Source: Echinicola pacifica DSM 19836 (GTDB lineage: Bacteria > Bacteroidota > Bacteroidia > Cytophagales > Cyclobacteriaceae). From it: DNA of 64,000 nt. Location of the stretch: assembly GCF_000373245.1 (NCBI RefSeq), contig NZ_KB890758.1, forward strand, positions 125,977-189,976, read 5' to 3'. A program made the translations under genes and the position numbers. Numbering within the stretch: position 1 is the first letter of the stretch; each line of letters begins with the position of its first letter. Under the pieces are notes generated by a model that searched no databases, was not told the origin of the DNA, and saw only the letters and a program-made list of their open reading frames with translations. Positions 43,941 to 54,053 of this stretch are shown here, piece after piece.

Positions 43941-45647
43941 TTATTTATCTGGCAATGCCTCATTGGATGTGGTGGCATATAAGCCGATCATATTTCCGGT
44001 AAATCCCCCAGCGACATTGGTAGAAAGGATATCTCCGGACACTCGGTCACCTAGTCGCAGAAAGTCCCCTCCGGGAAGAGCTATGCTAAATTCATAGGTA
44101 TCTCCATCGCCCTGCACCTTGAGGCGAACGGAGCCTGAATGGTTAATTTTTCGGCTGGCAAGGAGGACGGACTCCCCTTTTTCGGTCCTTTGCAAAACGA
44201 TATAATCCTCACCCTCGAAATGTGTAATGCCGAAGACATAATTGAAACTTTCACTCTGCAGGCAGGTTAAACCAGCCAGATCTTCTTTGGAAGAAGGTTG
44301 ATAGTCCATCGACGTTTCAAAGGTAAAGGCTTTATGCTGTTGACGATAAAATAAGGTGGAAGTGGGTTTGGCTTCCTGGATGGCAACATCAAAGGGCTGT
44401 ATCTGTAATCCACGCTGGGTAAGATGGACAAAAGCCTCTCGGGGTCCGCGAAGACCTATCCAGCGAAAATCAAGTGAAGAAGAGCTGAAATCCTCCTTAT
44501 AAGTAAAATTCCCGTTGGGAAAGAATCCATTCTTTCCAGTATTATTCTTAATGCCATAGGGCATTTTAAGCTTTGGTTCCAAGGGCACCAGACCATTGAC
44601 AAATACCGGGAAGTCTCCGGACCAATCCACGGGGAGGATAAAAGTTTCCCTGCCCGTAGTGACCCGGTTTTGGTCATTTGGGCGTACTCCCAAAAACACC
44701 CCGTAATACTGATCATCGGGTCCCTGGATCAAGTCAGCATGACCCGCCCAATCCACACTATTTGGTCTGTCTTTGGGGAAATGCCTTTGGGTGAGAATTG
44801 GGTTATTTGCCGCAGGCACAAATGGACCTGTGGGCTGATCGGCCACAAAAATCACCTCACTATGCCAGCCACCGGTGCCGCCCTCAGCGCACATCAGATA
44901 GTACTTACCCTTATGCTTGTATAAATGTGGGGCCTCGATCCATATCGGCTGCTTCGAAATATCCACCCCGCCATTTACAATTATTTTATCTGTTCCTGCT
45001 ATAATTTGATTCTTTTGCAGGTCATATTCCCAGATTTTTATTACCCTGTGCCCCTCGTATAGCGCCAGATCCGGAGCATCATTATGCACGATATAAGCCT
45101 TTCCATCCTCATCAAAAAACAAGGAAGGGTCTATGCCGTCAAACCCCAGTTTGATGGGAGCAGACCAGCCTTTTGCGGGATCCTTGGTACTCACCACGAT
45201 ATTACCTAAGCCGCCAGCCAGTACGGTGGTGATCATATAGAAAGTATCATTTTGCGGATTATATACGATTCCTGGAGCATATACCCCTCCACTTATCCCG
45301 GAACTACTCAAATCCATCTGTGAGGGTTTATCCAATACATGCCCAAGCTGGGTCCAATTTACCAGGTCCGTGGAATGAAAAATAGGCACCCCGGGAAACA
45401 TCGCAAAGGAAGAGCATACCATATAATAATCCTCGCCCTTCCGGGTGATGGCAGGATCCGGGTAACAGCCCTGAAGGATAGGGCTATAAAATTCGTCGGG
45501 ATCAAGAGGATAATCCTTATAGATCTGATCATTCCCCGTATAAGTCACCTGAGTGAATAGTGGCGAAGATTGATTTTGGCCGGAGGCCGTAAAAACCCCA
45601 AAAAGAAGGGTGAATAAGGCTATAAATTGTTTTTGAAGCTTTTTCAT
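43941..45647 (-). CDS. GH43 beta-xylosidase/arabinofuranosidase with C-terminal beta-sandwich
   Basis: 568 residues with a signal peptide ending near TASGQ (about residue 24). GH43 propeller signatures: base Asp in GCYPDPAITRKGEDYYMV, Asp in GFDGIDPSLFFDEDG, and acid Glu in IWIEAPHLYKHKGKYY. The C-terminal 190 residues, from about NFTYKEDFSSSSLDFRWIGL, form the concanavalin-like C2 module found in long GH43 enzymes. Likely removes xylose or arabinose from xylo-oligosaccharides. It follows the CBM-containing GH10 gene by 305 bases across a strong terminator, so it probably has its own promoter. Confidence 0.92.
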   Translation of the reverse strand: MKKLQKQFIALFTLLFGVFTASGQNQSSPLFTQVTYTGNDQIYKDYPLDPDEFYSPILQGCYPDPAITRKGEDYYMVCSSFAMFPGVPIFHSTDLVNWTQLGHVLDKPSQMDLSSSGISGGVYAPGIVYNPQNDTFYMITTVLAGGLGNIVVSTKDPAKGWSAPIKLGFDGIDPSLFFDEDGKAYIVHNDAPDLALYEGHRVIKIWEYDLQKNQIIAGTDKIIVNGGVDISKQPIWIEAPHLYKHKGKYYLMCAEGGTGGWHSEVIFVADQPTGPFVPAANNPILTQRHFPKDRPNSVDWAGHADLIQGPDDQYYGVFLGVRPNDQNRVTTGRETFILPVDWSGDFPVFVNGLVPLEPKLKMPYGIKNNTGKNGFFPNGNFTYKEDFSSSSLDFRWIGLRGPREAFVHLTQRGLQIQPFDVAIQEAKPTSTLFYRQQHKAFTFETSMDYQPSSKEDLAGLTCLQSESFNYVFGITHFEGEDYIVLQRTEKGESVLLASRKINHSGSVRLKVQGDGDTYEFSIALPGGDFLRLGDRVSGDILSTNVAGGFTGNMIGLYATTSNEALPDK

Positions 45648-45893
45648 AGTTGGTTATAGCGCCATCGTGATTTAAACGAACAGCAATTTCAGGGTCTAAA
45701 AGTTTAAATATGATTCTCAGGGTTTCATTTTCAAGGGCCCAACTGCCGAGTCTCTTTGGGCGCAGAATACCTGCAAAATATCCACCGAAATTTCTTTTGC
45801 CGCAGGCTCGCTATAGCTTTTGCAAATGCAATTATTTCTGATCAGACCAGCGGATTGGTTAGGAATAAATATGTCTTAGCTCCTATATAATAG
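45648..45893. other. Spacer upstream of GH43 gene
   Basis: With the adjoining terminator this is a 305-base gap. It should contain the promoter of the GH43 gene. Nothing else recognised. Confidence 0.45.
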
Positions 45894-45937
45894 GAAGAAA
45901 AAGACCGGCAGCGGACCACAAGTGCCTACCGCCGGTC
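45894..45937 (-). terminator. Terminator after the GH10-CBM gene
   Basis: On the minus strand GACCGGC and GCCGGTC pair around a 21-base loop and are followed by TTTTTCTT. It lies 16 bases past the xylanase stop and ends the long SusCD operon. Confidence 0.8.
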
Positions 45938-45952
45938 AAACCCCATTTTGAT

Positions 45953-48094
45953 TTACAATCCTTGCAGGCCTTCCACGAAGCCAGCATAAGCAGGCTTTCT
46001 GTTGAGCTGTTGGGTCCAGAGTCCCTGTCGCTCACCGGGCAGCCAATTGGCATCCTCCTTACTATCGGTAACCCCCCATATGGTGATGCCGTACTGCTGA
46101 TTTTTGGGCACATATTGATGGTACATGTCCACCACGTATTTATACATCTCCGATTGCTCTTCGAGGATCTCGGGGCTAGGGTTAGCGGTATTTACCCTTA
46201 CGTCTAGTTCTGAGACTTTGATCAATTTACCCGTGGCCGCAAGCATCTCAAACATCTTAGCGATATTTTGCTTATTTGAGTGGATTCCAATATGCATTTG
46301 AGTGCCGATGCCATCCACTTGGGCGCCCTGGGCCTCCAGGTAGGCCACATAGTCGATTAGTCCTTGGCACTTGTCGAGATTGTACTCCAGATTATAGTCG
46401 TTGATAAAATGGACATCCTCGGGGCTGCCATACTGGCGAGCAAGCTGGAAGGCCTTCACCGCATAGGCTTTGCCCATATAGTCCTGCCAAAAGAAATTGT
46501 CCGTCGGAAGATCAGATTTCCCAAGGCCTGTTTTCAGCTCATAAGGATTGCCGTCATCCATAGGTTCATTGACCACATCCCAGGTTTTCACATGACCTGC
46601 GCTGGCGGTGACCATTCCTTTGATCCATCGCTCGAGTTCCCCCTCTATAATTGCCTGCTTTTCCTCGGCTTCTTTGGGGACCAATATAGTTTCTCCTCCG
46701 GGCACCGAGGCGCTTTTGAGGACCACATTATCTATATAGACCGTGCCTGCAAACTCTCCATAGCTGATGATAAATCGGCCTCGGTCAGCTGCGCTCACGG
46801 TAATGGAGTATTCATATTGTTTCCACGAAGTGGTAATAAAAACCTGCCCAAAACCATCCGAAGAATAATCCGGACTCTGGAGTTCAGGTCTGATAATACC
46901 TTCGGCATCTCCCCTGGCCCAGAAGCTCAGGGTGTAGGTTTCTCCATTTTCTAAAGGCTCAGCAAATGAATATAAAGACTGCACGCCCCAGAAGCCACTG
47001 GTCAACGAAGGGTTGGACACAAAAAAGGCTTTGCCTGCCCCTCCATAGCCCATCCCATCCTCGGTGAGTCCGCGGGTGGAGTTATTGCCCCATCCTCCCC
47101 AAGCCTCACCGGCTTCGAAGTCCCCATTAGAAACAATATTTTGCACCCCGGCCTCTCCCTCAGGATCATACACATACATGGTATTTATATCGATCCAATA
47201 GCTCGTATTGGCAGTATATCCAAGGTCAAAATTTAGGCGAAAGGTCTCTGCTTCAAAACCGCTGATACGAAATCGGATTTCCTTCCAGGAGATTCCTGTT
47301 TGGAAGGTGGCAGAGGAATTTCCGCTGCCAGTCCAGTCCCTTTCTGAAGCATCCTCGCCCAGCAGCCCCTCGAAACTTATTCTTCCTTCTCCCTGTCCAT
47401 CAGACTTGATGAAGGCGATCAGTTCGTAGGTTTTGCTAGGGTCAATGGCTATATCAGGAGAGCTCAGCTGTAAGGAGCTTGGCTCCTCAGAAGAGGAAGC
47501 CTGCAAGAGGAAAGCACGTGCATCATCTCCCAGGCCTGCATTCTCCACTATAGAAACTGCTCCAGTGGTCTTCCAGCCTGAGAGATCTCCTTTTTTGGCG
47601 GAAGCAAGGTCCAGCTCATTGGCAATGGCCGGAGAACTCACCTCCAGCGGCTGCAAAAGCCGATTTAGGTATATTGCATTCTGGTTGCTATGCCAGCATA
47701 AGGTATGACCATATATGCTCGTTCCCGCTTCCGCGGCTGCCTCGAATAGGCTGTTTATACCCTCCATTTTGAGGGATCCATCGGACTGGACCACGGCGCC
47801 ATGCTTCATCCCATAGCCGACGGTGATTTCATCAAAGTTGCTATTGATCAATCTATACATCACGCCTTTGCTGGCATATTCCTGCAAATTCACGGCAGCC
47901 CCCAGCGTAAAATCCTGAGCGGAGGAATGGTCAAGGTAGGTTTTTAGGGGTTGGTAGCTATTCAGCTCCTCCTGGAGGGCTACGGATTCGGGTTTTTGGA
48001 CCTGGAAATCCTGACTGGCCATATCCTCTACGCAGGCGGAAAAGCAGCCCCCAATGGCTATAGCAAGGCCTATATTTAGGTATCTTTTGTTCAT
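45953..48094 (-). CDS. GH10 xylanase lipoprotein split by inserted CBM modules
   Basis: 713 residues, lipoprotein signal MNKRYLNIGLAIAIGGCFSA with Cys21. The GH10 barrel begins at about 55 (YGMKHGAVV, YGHTLCWHSNQN) and is interrupted at about 155-460 by two tandem beta-sandwich modules of the CBM4/CBM9-like type (each ending in an IDI/IDNV strand). It then resumes with acid/base Glu510 in TWDVVNEPMDD and nucleophile Glu629 in IKVSELDVRV. This layout is characteristic of Bacteroidota surface xylanases encoded next to tandem SusCD genes. It should cut xylan at the cell surface before import. Confidence 0.95.
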   Translation of the reverse strand: MNKRYLNIGLAIAIGGCFSACVEDMASQDFQVQKPESVALQEELNSYQPLKTYLDHSSAQDFTLGAAVNLQEYASKGVMYRLINSNFDEITVGYGMKHGAVVQSDGSLKMEGINSLFEAAAEAGTSIYGHTLCWHSNQNAIYLNRLLQPLEVSSPAIANELDLASAKKGDLSGWKTTGAVSIVENAGLGDDARAFLLQASSSEEPSSLQLSSPDIAIDPSKTYELIAFIKSDGQGEGRISFEGLLGEDASERDWTGSGNSSATFQTGISWKEIRFRISGFEAETFRLNFDLGYTANTSYWIDINTMYVYDPEGEAGVQNIVSNGDFEAGEAWGGWGNNSTRGLTEDGMGYGGAGKAFFVSNPSLTSGFWGVQSLYSFAEPLENGETYTLSFWARGDAEGIIRPELQSPDYSSDGFGQVFITTSWKQYEYSITVSAADRGRFIISYGEFAGTVYIDNVVLKSASVPGGETILVPKEAEEKQAIIEGELERWIKGMVTASAGHVKTWDVVNEPMDDGNPYELKTGLGKSDLPTDNFFWQDYMGKAYAVKAFQLARQYGSPEDVHFINDYNLEYNLDKCQGLIDYVAYLEAQGAQVDGIGTQMHIGIHSNKQNIAKMFEMLAATGKLIKVSELDVRVNTANPSPEILEEQSEMYKYVVDMYHQYVPKNQQYGITIWGVTDSKEDANWLPGERQGLWTQQLNRKPAYAGFVEGLQGL

Positions 48095-48115
48095 GTTTTC
48101 TGGCTTAAAGTCTCT

Positions 48116-49144
48116 TTATTGTTTTGCAACAGGTGAAAAAGTTTCTATGCCTACTCCTCGATCCCGAAGCACCAAGGTATCCACTGAGCTCAGTTTCATA
48201 TCAGCAAATTCAATTTCATAATCCAAATACAAGGCGTCTCTATCCTGATCTCCCCAGCTTGATTTCTCTCCATCCTTAATAAATTTCCCTGTGCCCTCGG
48301 CAGTATAATCTGCCGATGGTGAGGAAACTAAGCAGCTGCCGTCCTCCTCAAAAGTCAATAATAGGTCTGCCACCACCTCGTTACCATCTTTGCCCTTTGC
48401 CCGTAAGGGCAAGACCACCTGTGACAGCGACTGTGTTAGGAGCGAATTGATTTCATCGTCTTCCACAAATTCCTCATGGCGGATGATGGTGGTCTCCACG
48501 ACCGAGCCATCTTCATTCGTGATAATATCCCGACCCCTGCGGAGGTAATTACCATGCCAAGGGTTTATATATTTCAGGGCATATAAGGTAAAGTCCTTGG
48601 GCGCAGGAGCCCAATCGGCACTGATGGCCCGGCGGGGATTGTCCACTATTGGGATCCCTGAGAGCACCGAGTCCGCATTGTTGATCTGGGTGATTTTTAC
48701 GGGTAATACAAAGGTCTTCCTGATCGCCCGAGGGTCATTAAAGAAAGCCCCGGTCAATTGGATTTCTACTCCGCCGGCGACCTCTCCTTTAGGGATGGTG
48801 ATGGTCTCAGTACTGAGCTGATAATACTCTATCGGCAAGACCTCCACCTGATCTCCTCCCTCTTCAAAAAGGAGACCGGCAGCTAGAGACTCATCCACTT
48901 CTACCTGTACTGTGATATTATTCGGGGAGGCATACACCCCTCCCGTGCTAACCATGAGTTTGAACTTGCCCTCATTATCCAGAGAAGTATCAAAGAGGTC
49001 TTCGCCAAGAGTGATGGTCCTTACGGGAAACTGGTAGGCGAAATATACCGTTTGGTAATCGAAATTGGGAAAATCCCAATCTTGATTCTGGCAGGAGCTG
49101 AAAATCAGAACAAGCGCTAAGAGGGTATAAACTATATTTTTCAT
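48116..49144 (-). CDS. Surface glycan-binding lipoprotein (DUF1735/DUF5627-like)
   Basis: 342 residues with lipoprotein signal MKNIVYTLLALVLIFSSCQN (Cys18). The N-terminal half resembles the DUF1735 Ig-like domain (TVYFAYQFPVRTITLGED, GGVEIQLTGAFFNDP, TFVLPVKITQINNADSVLSG). The C-terminal half resembles DUF5627 (HGNYLRRGRDI, KDGNEVVADLLLTFEEDGSC). It occupies the position where xylan loci carry an accessory surface binding protein, between SusD and the surface xylanase. Binding to xylan is inferred from context; there is no enzymatic signature. Confidence 0.8.
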   Translation of the reverse strand: MKNIVYTLLALVLIFSSCQNQDWDFPNFDYQTVYFAYQFPVRTITLGEDLFDTSLDNEGKFKLMVSTGGVYASPNNITVQVEVDESLAAGLLFEEGGDQVEVLPIEYYQLSTETITIPKGEVAGGVEIQLTGAFFNDPRAIRKTFVLPVKITQINNADSVLSGIPIVDNPRRAISADWAPAPKDFTLYALKYINPWHGNYLRRGRDIITNEDGSVVETTIIRHEEFVEDDEINSLLTQSLSQVVLPLRAKGKDGNEVVADLLLTFEEDGSCLVSSPSADYTAEGTGKFIKDGEKSSWGDQDRDALYLDYEIEFADMKLSSVDTLVLRDRGVGIETFSPVAKQ

Positions 49145-49197
49145 ATTACTTTGAGTTTAAAGGCAAAACTTCCCATTCTATTGAGTGTCATTAATTA

Positions 49198-50976
49198 TTA
49201 CCAGCCGGAATTCTGCTGAAGGGCAGCAAATTTCAGGATCTCGCTATAGGGAACCGGGCCATAGATCATATAATCGGCATATACTCTATTTTCGACATTG
49301 ATCACGGCATAGTCGCTATCATTCATGATGCGGATTCCCTTGGCGGTTTCGGTAAGGCTCAGGTCCCACCTTCTCAGGTCCCAGAAGCGGAACCCTTCGA
49401 AGCTCAGCTCCAGTCTTCTTTCATTTCTGATTAAGTTTCTCATCGCCTCCTGGTCTCCTTTGATGGATTCCAGATAAGGGTCCCCATTGCTCAGGCCTAT
49501 GCCAGCTCTTTGGCGGATTGCCTTGATGACATCATAGGCCGAGAAAGAATAATTCCCCATCGCTGTGGGACCCCAAGCTTCGTTTGCGGCTTCTGCATAG
49601 ATGAGAAAAATCTCTGTGTACCGGATTCGAGGCTGGATATGTCTTTGCTGACTATTGGAGACGGGATCCAGGTTTACATCTTGGCGGAGGAGTTTGCGGA
49701 GGTAATAGCCCGTTCTGGTGGAAGACTCCACCTTATTTAGGCCATCATTAGTCTCTGAGTCCTGGGCGGTATCTATCACCTTATTGGAAGCGCCGGCGGT
49801 ACTGCCATTGACCACGATAAAGGCCTGAAGCCGAGGGTCGCGGCCCTGGTAAGGAGCCTCGGCAAGGTATCCGGAAGCGGGGTCTCCGATCGGGTAGCCG
49901 CTGGCCATTGGAAAGGCCTCCACCAGGTTTTGTGTGGGGTTTACGAGGCCCTCACCAAAGAGTGTAGGCGGAAAATTCTGGGCTTCCAGGGAGTTGTTGG
50001 CATCTCCAATGGTCGTTCTCCAGAGGATTTCCCTGGGATTTGCTCCACCACCGATATTATCGATTTCGGAGGTATTGGCATACCAGGTATGGCCTTGGGG
50101 ATCCATGCCGGACAGCCCGCCGATATCTGTCAGGATATCACCGGAATACTCCGCAGCTTCTGCCCATTTTGACTGATCCGATGAGAGGTTGAAGGCGGGG
50201 CTTGCCGCTAGCAGCGCCGCCTGAGCCTTGACGGCCAGGGCTATTCTTCCAGACAGCAACTGGATCGCATCATCGCCAAAAGCCCGATTATAATCACTCG
50301 CTTTGGCTCCGAGTTCACGGTATTGTGCGGGAACCAGAGCTTCATCATTGATATTCTGATAGTCCATTGGAAGCAGGGCTAAGGCCTGATCCACGTCTGT
50401 GTATAGTTGGTCCATACACTGCTCAAAGGTACTCCGAGGCTGGTTGAAGTCAGAGCTTACATTTTGAGATTGCAGGTTGATGGGGATGCCCAGGAGCTCC
50501 CCCCCGGCGACGCCTCCATGCGCTTGCAGCAAATAGTACATAAACAAGGCTCGGAGGCCATAAGCTTCGCCTTTGATACGATCGGAAAACATTTGATTTA
50601 CAGAAGGAATTTCCGAGAAATTCACCTCATCGATCTCTTCCAGCACCACATTGATGTACTGGATGGCAGACTGTGCGCTGGTCCATCGGTCCACGGGATT
50701 GGAGTTCGAGGCCCACTGACCAGTGGCCATATTCAGGTATCCATTGGTAAGGTCATTGCTGACGGCATCATCCGTGGCCATTTCGCTAAAGGACCAGCCA
50801 TTGGTGGGGATGCGTAGGTAGGCATTGATCAGCAGTCCCTGGGCGAGATTTGGTCTATAATAGATGTCATCCTTGCCCAGGATATTCTCCGGTGCCGGGT
50901 CAATAAAGTCATCACATGAAACGATCGGCAGCAGCAGTGAGACGTATAAGCAAATCTTGAAATATAACTTTTTCAT
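49198..50976 (-). CDS. SusD/RagB-family lipoprotein (xylan locus, second pair)
   Basis: 592 residues with lipoprotein signal MKKLYFKICLYVSLLLPIVS followed by Cys21. SusD features include GEAYGLRALFMYYLLQAHGG, TEIFLIYAEAANEAWGP, RNERRLELSFEGFRFWDLRRW and the final GPVPYSEILKFAALQQNSGW. It starts 14 bases after the stop of its SusC partner. Together they form the second of two tandem import pairs, an arrangement known for xylan loci. Confidence 0.95.
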   Translation of the reverse strand: MKKLYFKICLYVSLLLPIVSCDDFIDPAPENILGKDDIYYRPNLAQGLLINAYLRIPTNGWSFSEMATDDAVSNDLTNGYLNMATGQWASNSNPVDRWTSAQSAIQYINVVLEEIDEVNFSEIPSVNQMFSDRIKGEAYGLRALFMYYLLQAHGGVAGGELLGIPINLQSQNVSSDFNQPRSTFEQCMDQLYTDVDQALALLPMDYQNINDEALVPAQYRELGAKASDYNRAFGDDAIQLLSGRIALAVKAQAALLAASPAFNLSSDQSKWAEAAEYSGDILTDIGGLSGMDPQGHTWYANTSEIDNIGGGANPREILWRTTIGDANNSLEAQNFPPTLFGEGLVNPTQNLVEAFPMASGYPIGDPASGYLAEAPYQGRDPRLQAFIVVNGSTAGASNKVIDTAQDSETNDGLNKVESSTRTGYYLRKLLRQDVNLDPVSNSQQRHIQPRIRYTEIFLIYAEAANEAWGPTAMGNYSFSAYDVIKAIRQRAGIGLSNGDPYLESIKGDQEAMRNLIRNERRLELSFEGFRFWDLRRWDLSLTETAKGIRIMNDSDYAVINVENRVYADYMIYGPVPYSEILKFAALQQNSGW

Positions 50977-50990
50977 GGTCTTGGGTCTAT

Positions 50991-53900
50991 TTAAAATTTC
51001 GCTTTTAAACCGAGGTTATAAAATCTTGTTTGGGGAGCACTACCAACGTTCAGCTCCAGAATATCGCGATTTGGGGCGATGGTGAGCAGGTTGGCGGCAT
51101 TGACATAGAGATCGAGCCCCTTGAGGAAGCGCTGTCCAAACAGCTGCTCAGGGAAGGTATAGGAAACCTGTACCCGATCCAGATCAAAGCGGTTGGTGCT
51201 ATAAACCCAAAAGTCTGAGGACCTGAAATTATTCGTTCCACTCTGGGTGGTCAGGCGGGGGAAGCTGGCCTCCGCCTTAGTCTCTTCGGTCCATCTACCA
51301 CGGACAATTTCTGAGTATTTATCGTCACCATTGACCCAGAAATAATTGGAATTTCGCATTGCGAAGGCGCCACTTCTGAGTGTTCCCAAGGCGAAGAAGG
51401 TAAGGTTTTTGACTTTTGCTGATAGGTTAAAGCCCATCGTCAAAGGGGCGCCGGACCATCCGCCACGGCCAAGGTACACCTGGTCCTGGTCATTGACCAG
51501 GCCATCATTATTTTGGTCCTTATATTTGATATCTCCGGGCTTCACCTCGCCAAAAGCCTGGCTGGGGGAATTTTCGATATCATCTAGCCCCTCAAAAAAC
51601 CCAATCGCTTCCAAGCCCCAAATAGCATCCAGCGGTTTGCCTTCCCGCACCTGATAGCCATTTTCATAATTCTCTGATCGCTTGGAGGCCTGAGTGGAAT
51701 AGTAGAGGCCGGATATCCCCACATTCCAGTCCACCTGACCAATTTTCTTATGCAGATTCAGCTTAAAATCCAGGCCTTTTCGCAGGTCGTCATTATAGTT
51801 GACATAAGGTATCCAGGAAGACACCGGCCATCCGGTGGTAAAATAACTAGGGTAAAGAATATTGTTTTGAACAAAAAGCCCTGTCATCTTGGTCCAGAAA
51901 TACGATCCGCTGATGGTAATTAGGTTATTGAAGAATACCCCATCTACTCCCAGGCTGATTTCCTCCCTCTTTGGGAACGTCAGGTCGGGATTCTCTCCCC
52001 TTCGCACGTCAGTGGCGGTATTGTTAAGCCCATCCTTCCAGCTGTACCAAGAGCCATCATCAGTATAGATAGCTTCATACAGATAGTAATCATCGATATC
52101 CAGATCGGTATGCAAGATCCCACCCGAAACAGAAAGCTTCAGATCATCTATCACCGAGGACGATTTCAGGAAATCCTCTTCGCTAAGCCTCCAGGCGAGT
52201 GATAAGGTGGGAGAAAAGGCATCGCGATTTCCTTCCGCCAACCTTGCCGAATGAGAGAGGGCTCCGCTAAAGTCGGCATAGTATTTTTGCTTATAGCTAT
52301 AGCTTCCATAGACCCCCAGGGTGGCATTGCTTATCTTATGATAGATGCCTGATTCGGCCGTCTGGAAGCCATTGGCCACGAGCATAGCCGAGATCGTATG
52401 CACCCGATCGATCTGCTTGGTATAATTTAATTGGGCCGAAAAGGCCAAGGTTTGCCTAAACCAATTATCGTAAATATTCTGAGTGCGGGAGCTGGCATCC
52501 TGCCCATATTTTGTCAGACTGGCTATTTCATCTTCCCCATTATAATTGGTCCAAAAGGGCTGATATACGGCATATTCATTACTATAAGAGAGGTTATACC
52601 TAGTGGAATAATCCAAGCCAAATTGTCCGCTAAAGCTAAGCCCTTCCAGGAGGTTCTGAAGGTCTCCATTTAGTCCGGCATTGAACTGGAATTGTCTGCT
52701 GGTAAATTTATTGGATCCCCCTGCATAGATATCAGCGATAGGATTGGTCTGGTCCAGCTGAGTACCACCCAGCAGGTATTTCCCATCGATGATATGATCG
52801 CTGCTTTCCACATACGCAAGGGAAGCCTGATCGCTGTCATTGATCATATCGATGGGGATAAGGGGGGTAAATCGGTAAGGCCTTAGTCTGCTAGCCCCTC
52901 CCCAATAGTCTGTATTTACGCCTTTGCCATTATAGAAGATCGCCGAGGCATCTACCTTTGCCGAGATATACTCATTGAGGTCCAAGTCCACATTTCCGCG
53001 GATATTAAATCGCTCGGTGGCATTGTCCTGTGCCTGCCCAAAGTCCAATAAAGATCCCTGAGTCCAGAAACCCACATTGGTATAATACCGGGCACTTTCA
53101 TTTCCGCCAGAGATCTCCATCGTGGCATCATACCGGCTATAGGCTTCCTGCAGGTAGTCCTCCGAATAATAATCCACATTGGGGTAGCGGTAGGGGTTTT
53201 CGCCGGTTGAATACTGATAAATATCCTCCTGAGAATATAAAGGTGAAAGGCCATCATTGGTCCTCGCCTCATTATATAAGCTCATATACTCTGAGGAGCC
53301 CAGGTACTGCGGAAAACTCTTTGGGACGTGGATGCCTGCATTGGCACGAACCTGAATCTCCTGACGGCCGGTGACCCCTCTTTTGGTAGTGATCAGCAGT
53401 ACGCCTTTGGCCGCTCTGCTGCCATATAAGGCCAGGGCAGACACTCCTTTGAGGAAGGTAATTTGGGCGATTTCGGTGGGCATGACACTGCCAATATCTC
53501 TGGGAACACCATCCACGAGGGTAAGGTAACTGTCATTTCCCCATAGATTTCCATTATATCCTCCCACATACGCCTCCATCCCATCCAGCGGATAAGTAAG
53601 GTAGTTTTGGTCCAGGACTTCTGGCATATTGACATAATCTATGCCTCCGGAGAGCTCCCGCTTATCCTTGGTCTGAAAAGGCAGCTGCACCGTCTCCCCT
53701 TCTAAGTAGGGAAAAAGAACGATCTGCTGAAGATCCCGGCTTACTTGGAGCAGTTTGGTTTCGTAACCCGGGGCTTCCACTCCTAGGTAAGCATGAAGGC
53801 TCACCTCCAGCTCCACGATGCCCAAGGTGTCAGAAACTGCCGAATATTGGTCCTGATCACTGGTGGCTACCGCCCCGTAAATGGGCTCGCCCGTATTGGA

Positions 53901-54008
53901 AATGACCTTGGGACTAAGTGAAATTTTCGGATTACTCTGCGCTCTGGCCAATAAGGGCATGAAGAGAATCCATGCACAGCATATCCATTTTATATTTTTA
54001 GCGTTCAT
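50991..54008 (-). CDS. SusC TonB-dependent receptor without STN domain (xylan locus, second pair)
   Basis: 1005 residues, signal peptide about 1-23. There is no STN signalling domain; a degenerate carboxypeptidase-regulatory-like domain (about 28-100) leads into the plug, with TLVDGVPRDIG and FLKGVSALALYGSRAAKGVLLITTKRG, then the barrel ending FYNLGLKAKF. Lacking STN, it should not signal to FecR itself and probably depends on the upstream receptor pair for induction. Partner SusD follows directly. Confidence 0.95.
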   Translation of the reverse strand: MNAKNIKWICCAWILFMPLLARAQSNPKISLSPKVISNTGEPIYGAVATSDQDQYSAVSDTLGIVELEVSLHAYLGVEAPGYETKLLQVSRDLQQIVLFPYLEGETVQLPFQTKDKRELSGGIDYVNMPEVLDQNYLTYPLDGMEAYVGGYNGNLWGNDSYLTLVDGVPRDIGSVMPTEIAQITFLKGVSALALYGSRAAKGVLLITTKRGVTGRQEIQVRANAGIHVPKSFPQYLGSSEYMSLYNEARTNDGLSPLYSQEDIYQYSTGENPYRYPNVDYYSEDYLQEAYSRYDATMEISGGNESARYYTNVGFWTQGSLLDFGQAQDNATERFNIRGNVDLDLNEYISAKVDASAIFYNGKGVNTDYWGGASRLRPYRFTPLIPIDMINDSDQASLAYVESSDHIIDGKYLLGGTQLDQTNPIADIYAGGSNKFTSRQFQFNAGLNGDLQNLLEGLSFSGQFGLDYSTRYNLSYSNEYAVYQPFWTNYNGEDEIASLTKYGQDASSRTQNIYDNWFRQTLAFSAQLNYTKQIDRVHTISAMLVANGFQTAESGIYHKISNATLGVYGSYSYKQKYYADFSGALSHSARLAEGNRDAFSPTLSLAWRLSEEDFLKSSSVIDDLKLSVSGGILHTDLDIDDYYLYEAIYTDDGSWYSWKDGLNNTATDVRRGENPDLTFPKREEISLGVDGVFFNNLITISGSYFWTKMTGLFVQNNILYPSYFTTGWPVSSWIPYVNYNDDLRKGLDFKLNLHKKIGQVDWNVGISGLYYSTQASKRSENYENGYQVREGKPLDAIWGLEAIGFFEGLDDIENSPSQAFGEVKPGDIKYKDQNNDGLVNDQDQVYLGRGGWSGAPLTMGFNLSAKVKNLTFFALGTLRSGAFAMRNSNYFWVNGDDKYSEIVRGRWTEETKAEASFPRLTTQSGTNNFRSSDFWVYSTNRFDLDRVQVSYTFPEQLFGQRFLKGLDLYVNAANLLTIAPNRDILELNVGSAPQTRFYNLGLKAKF

Positions 54009-54053
54009 CTGTAAGATCTTTTTGTGGTTGACTAAACAAAATACCTGTGGATA

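Noticed and set aside
43794-43982. 62-codon plus-strand frame after the sensor gene
   Set aside because: It crosses the nested inverted repeat and the end of the GH43 gene; no coding signature.
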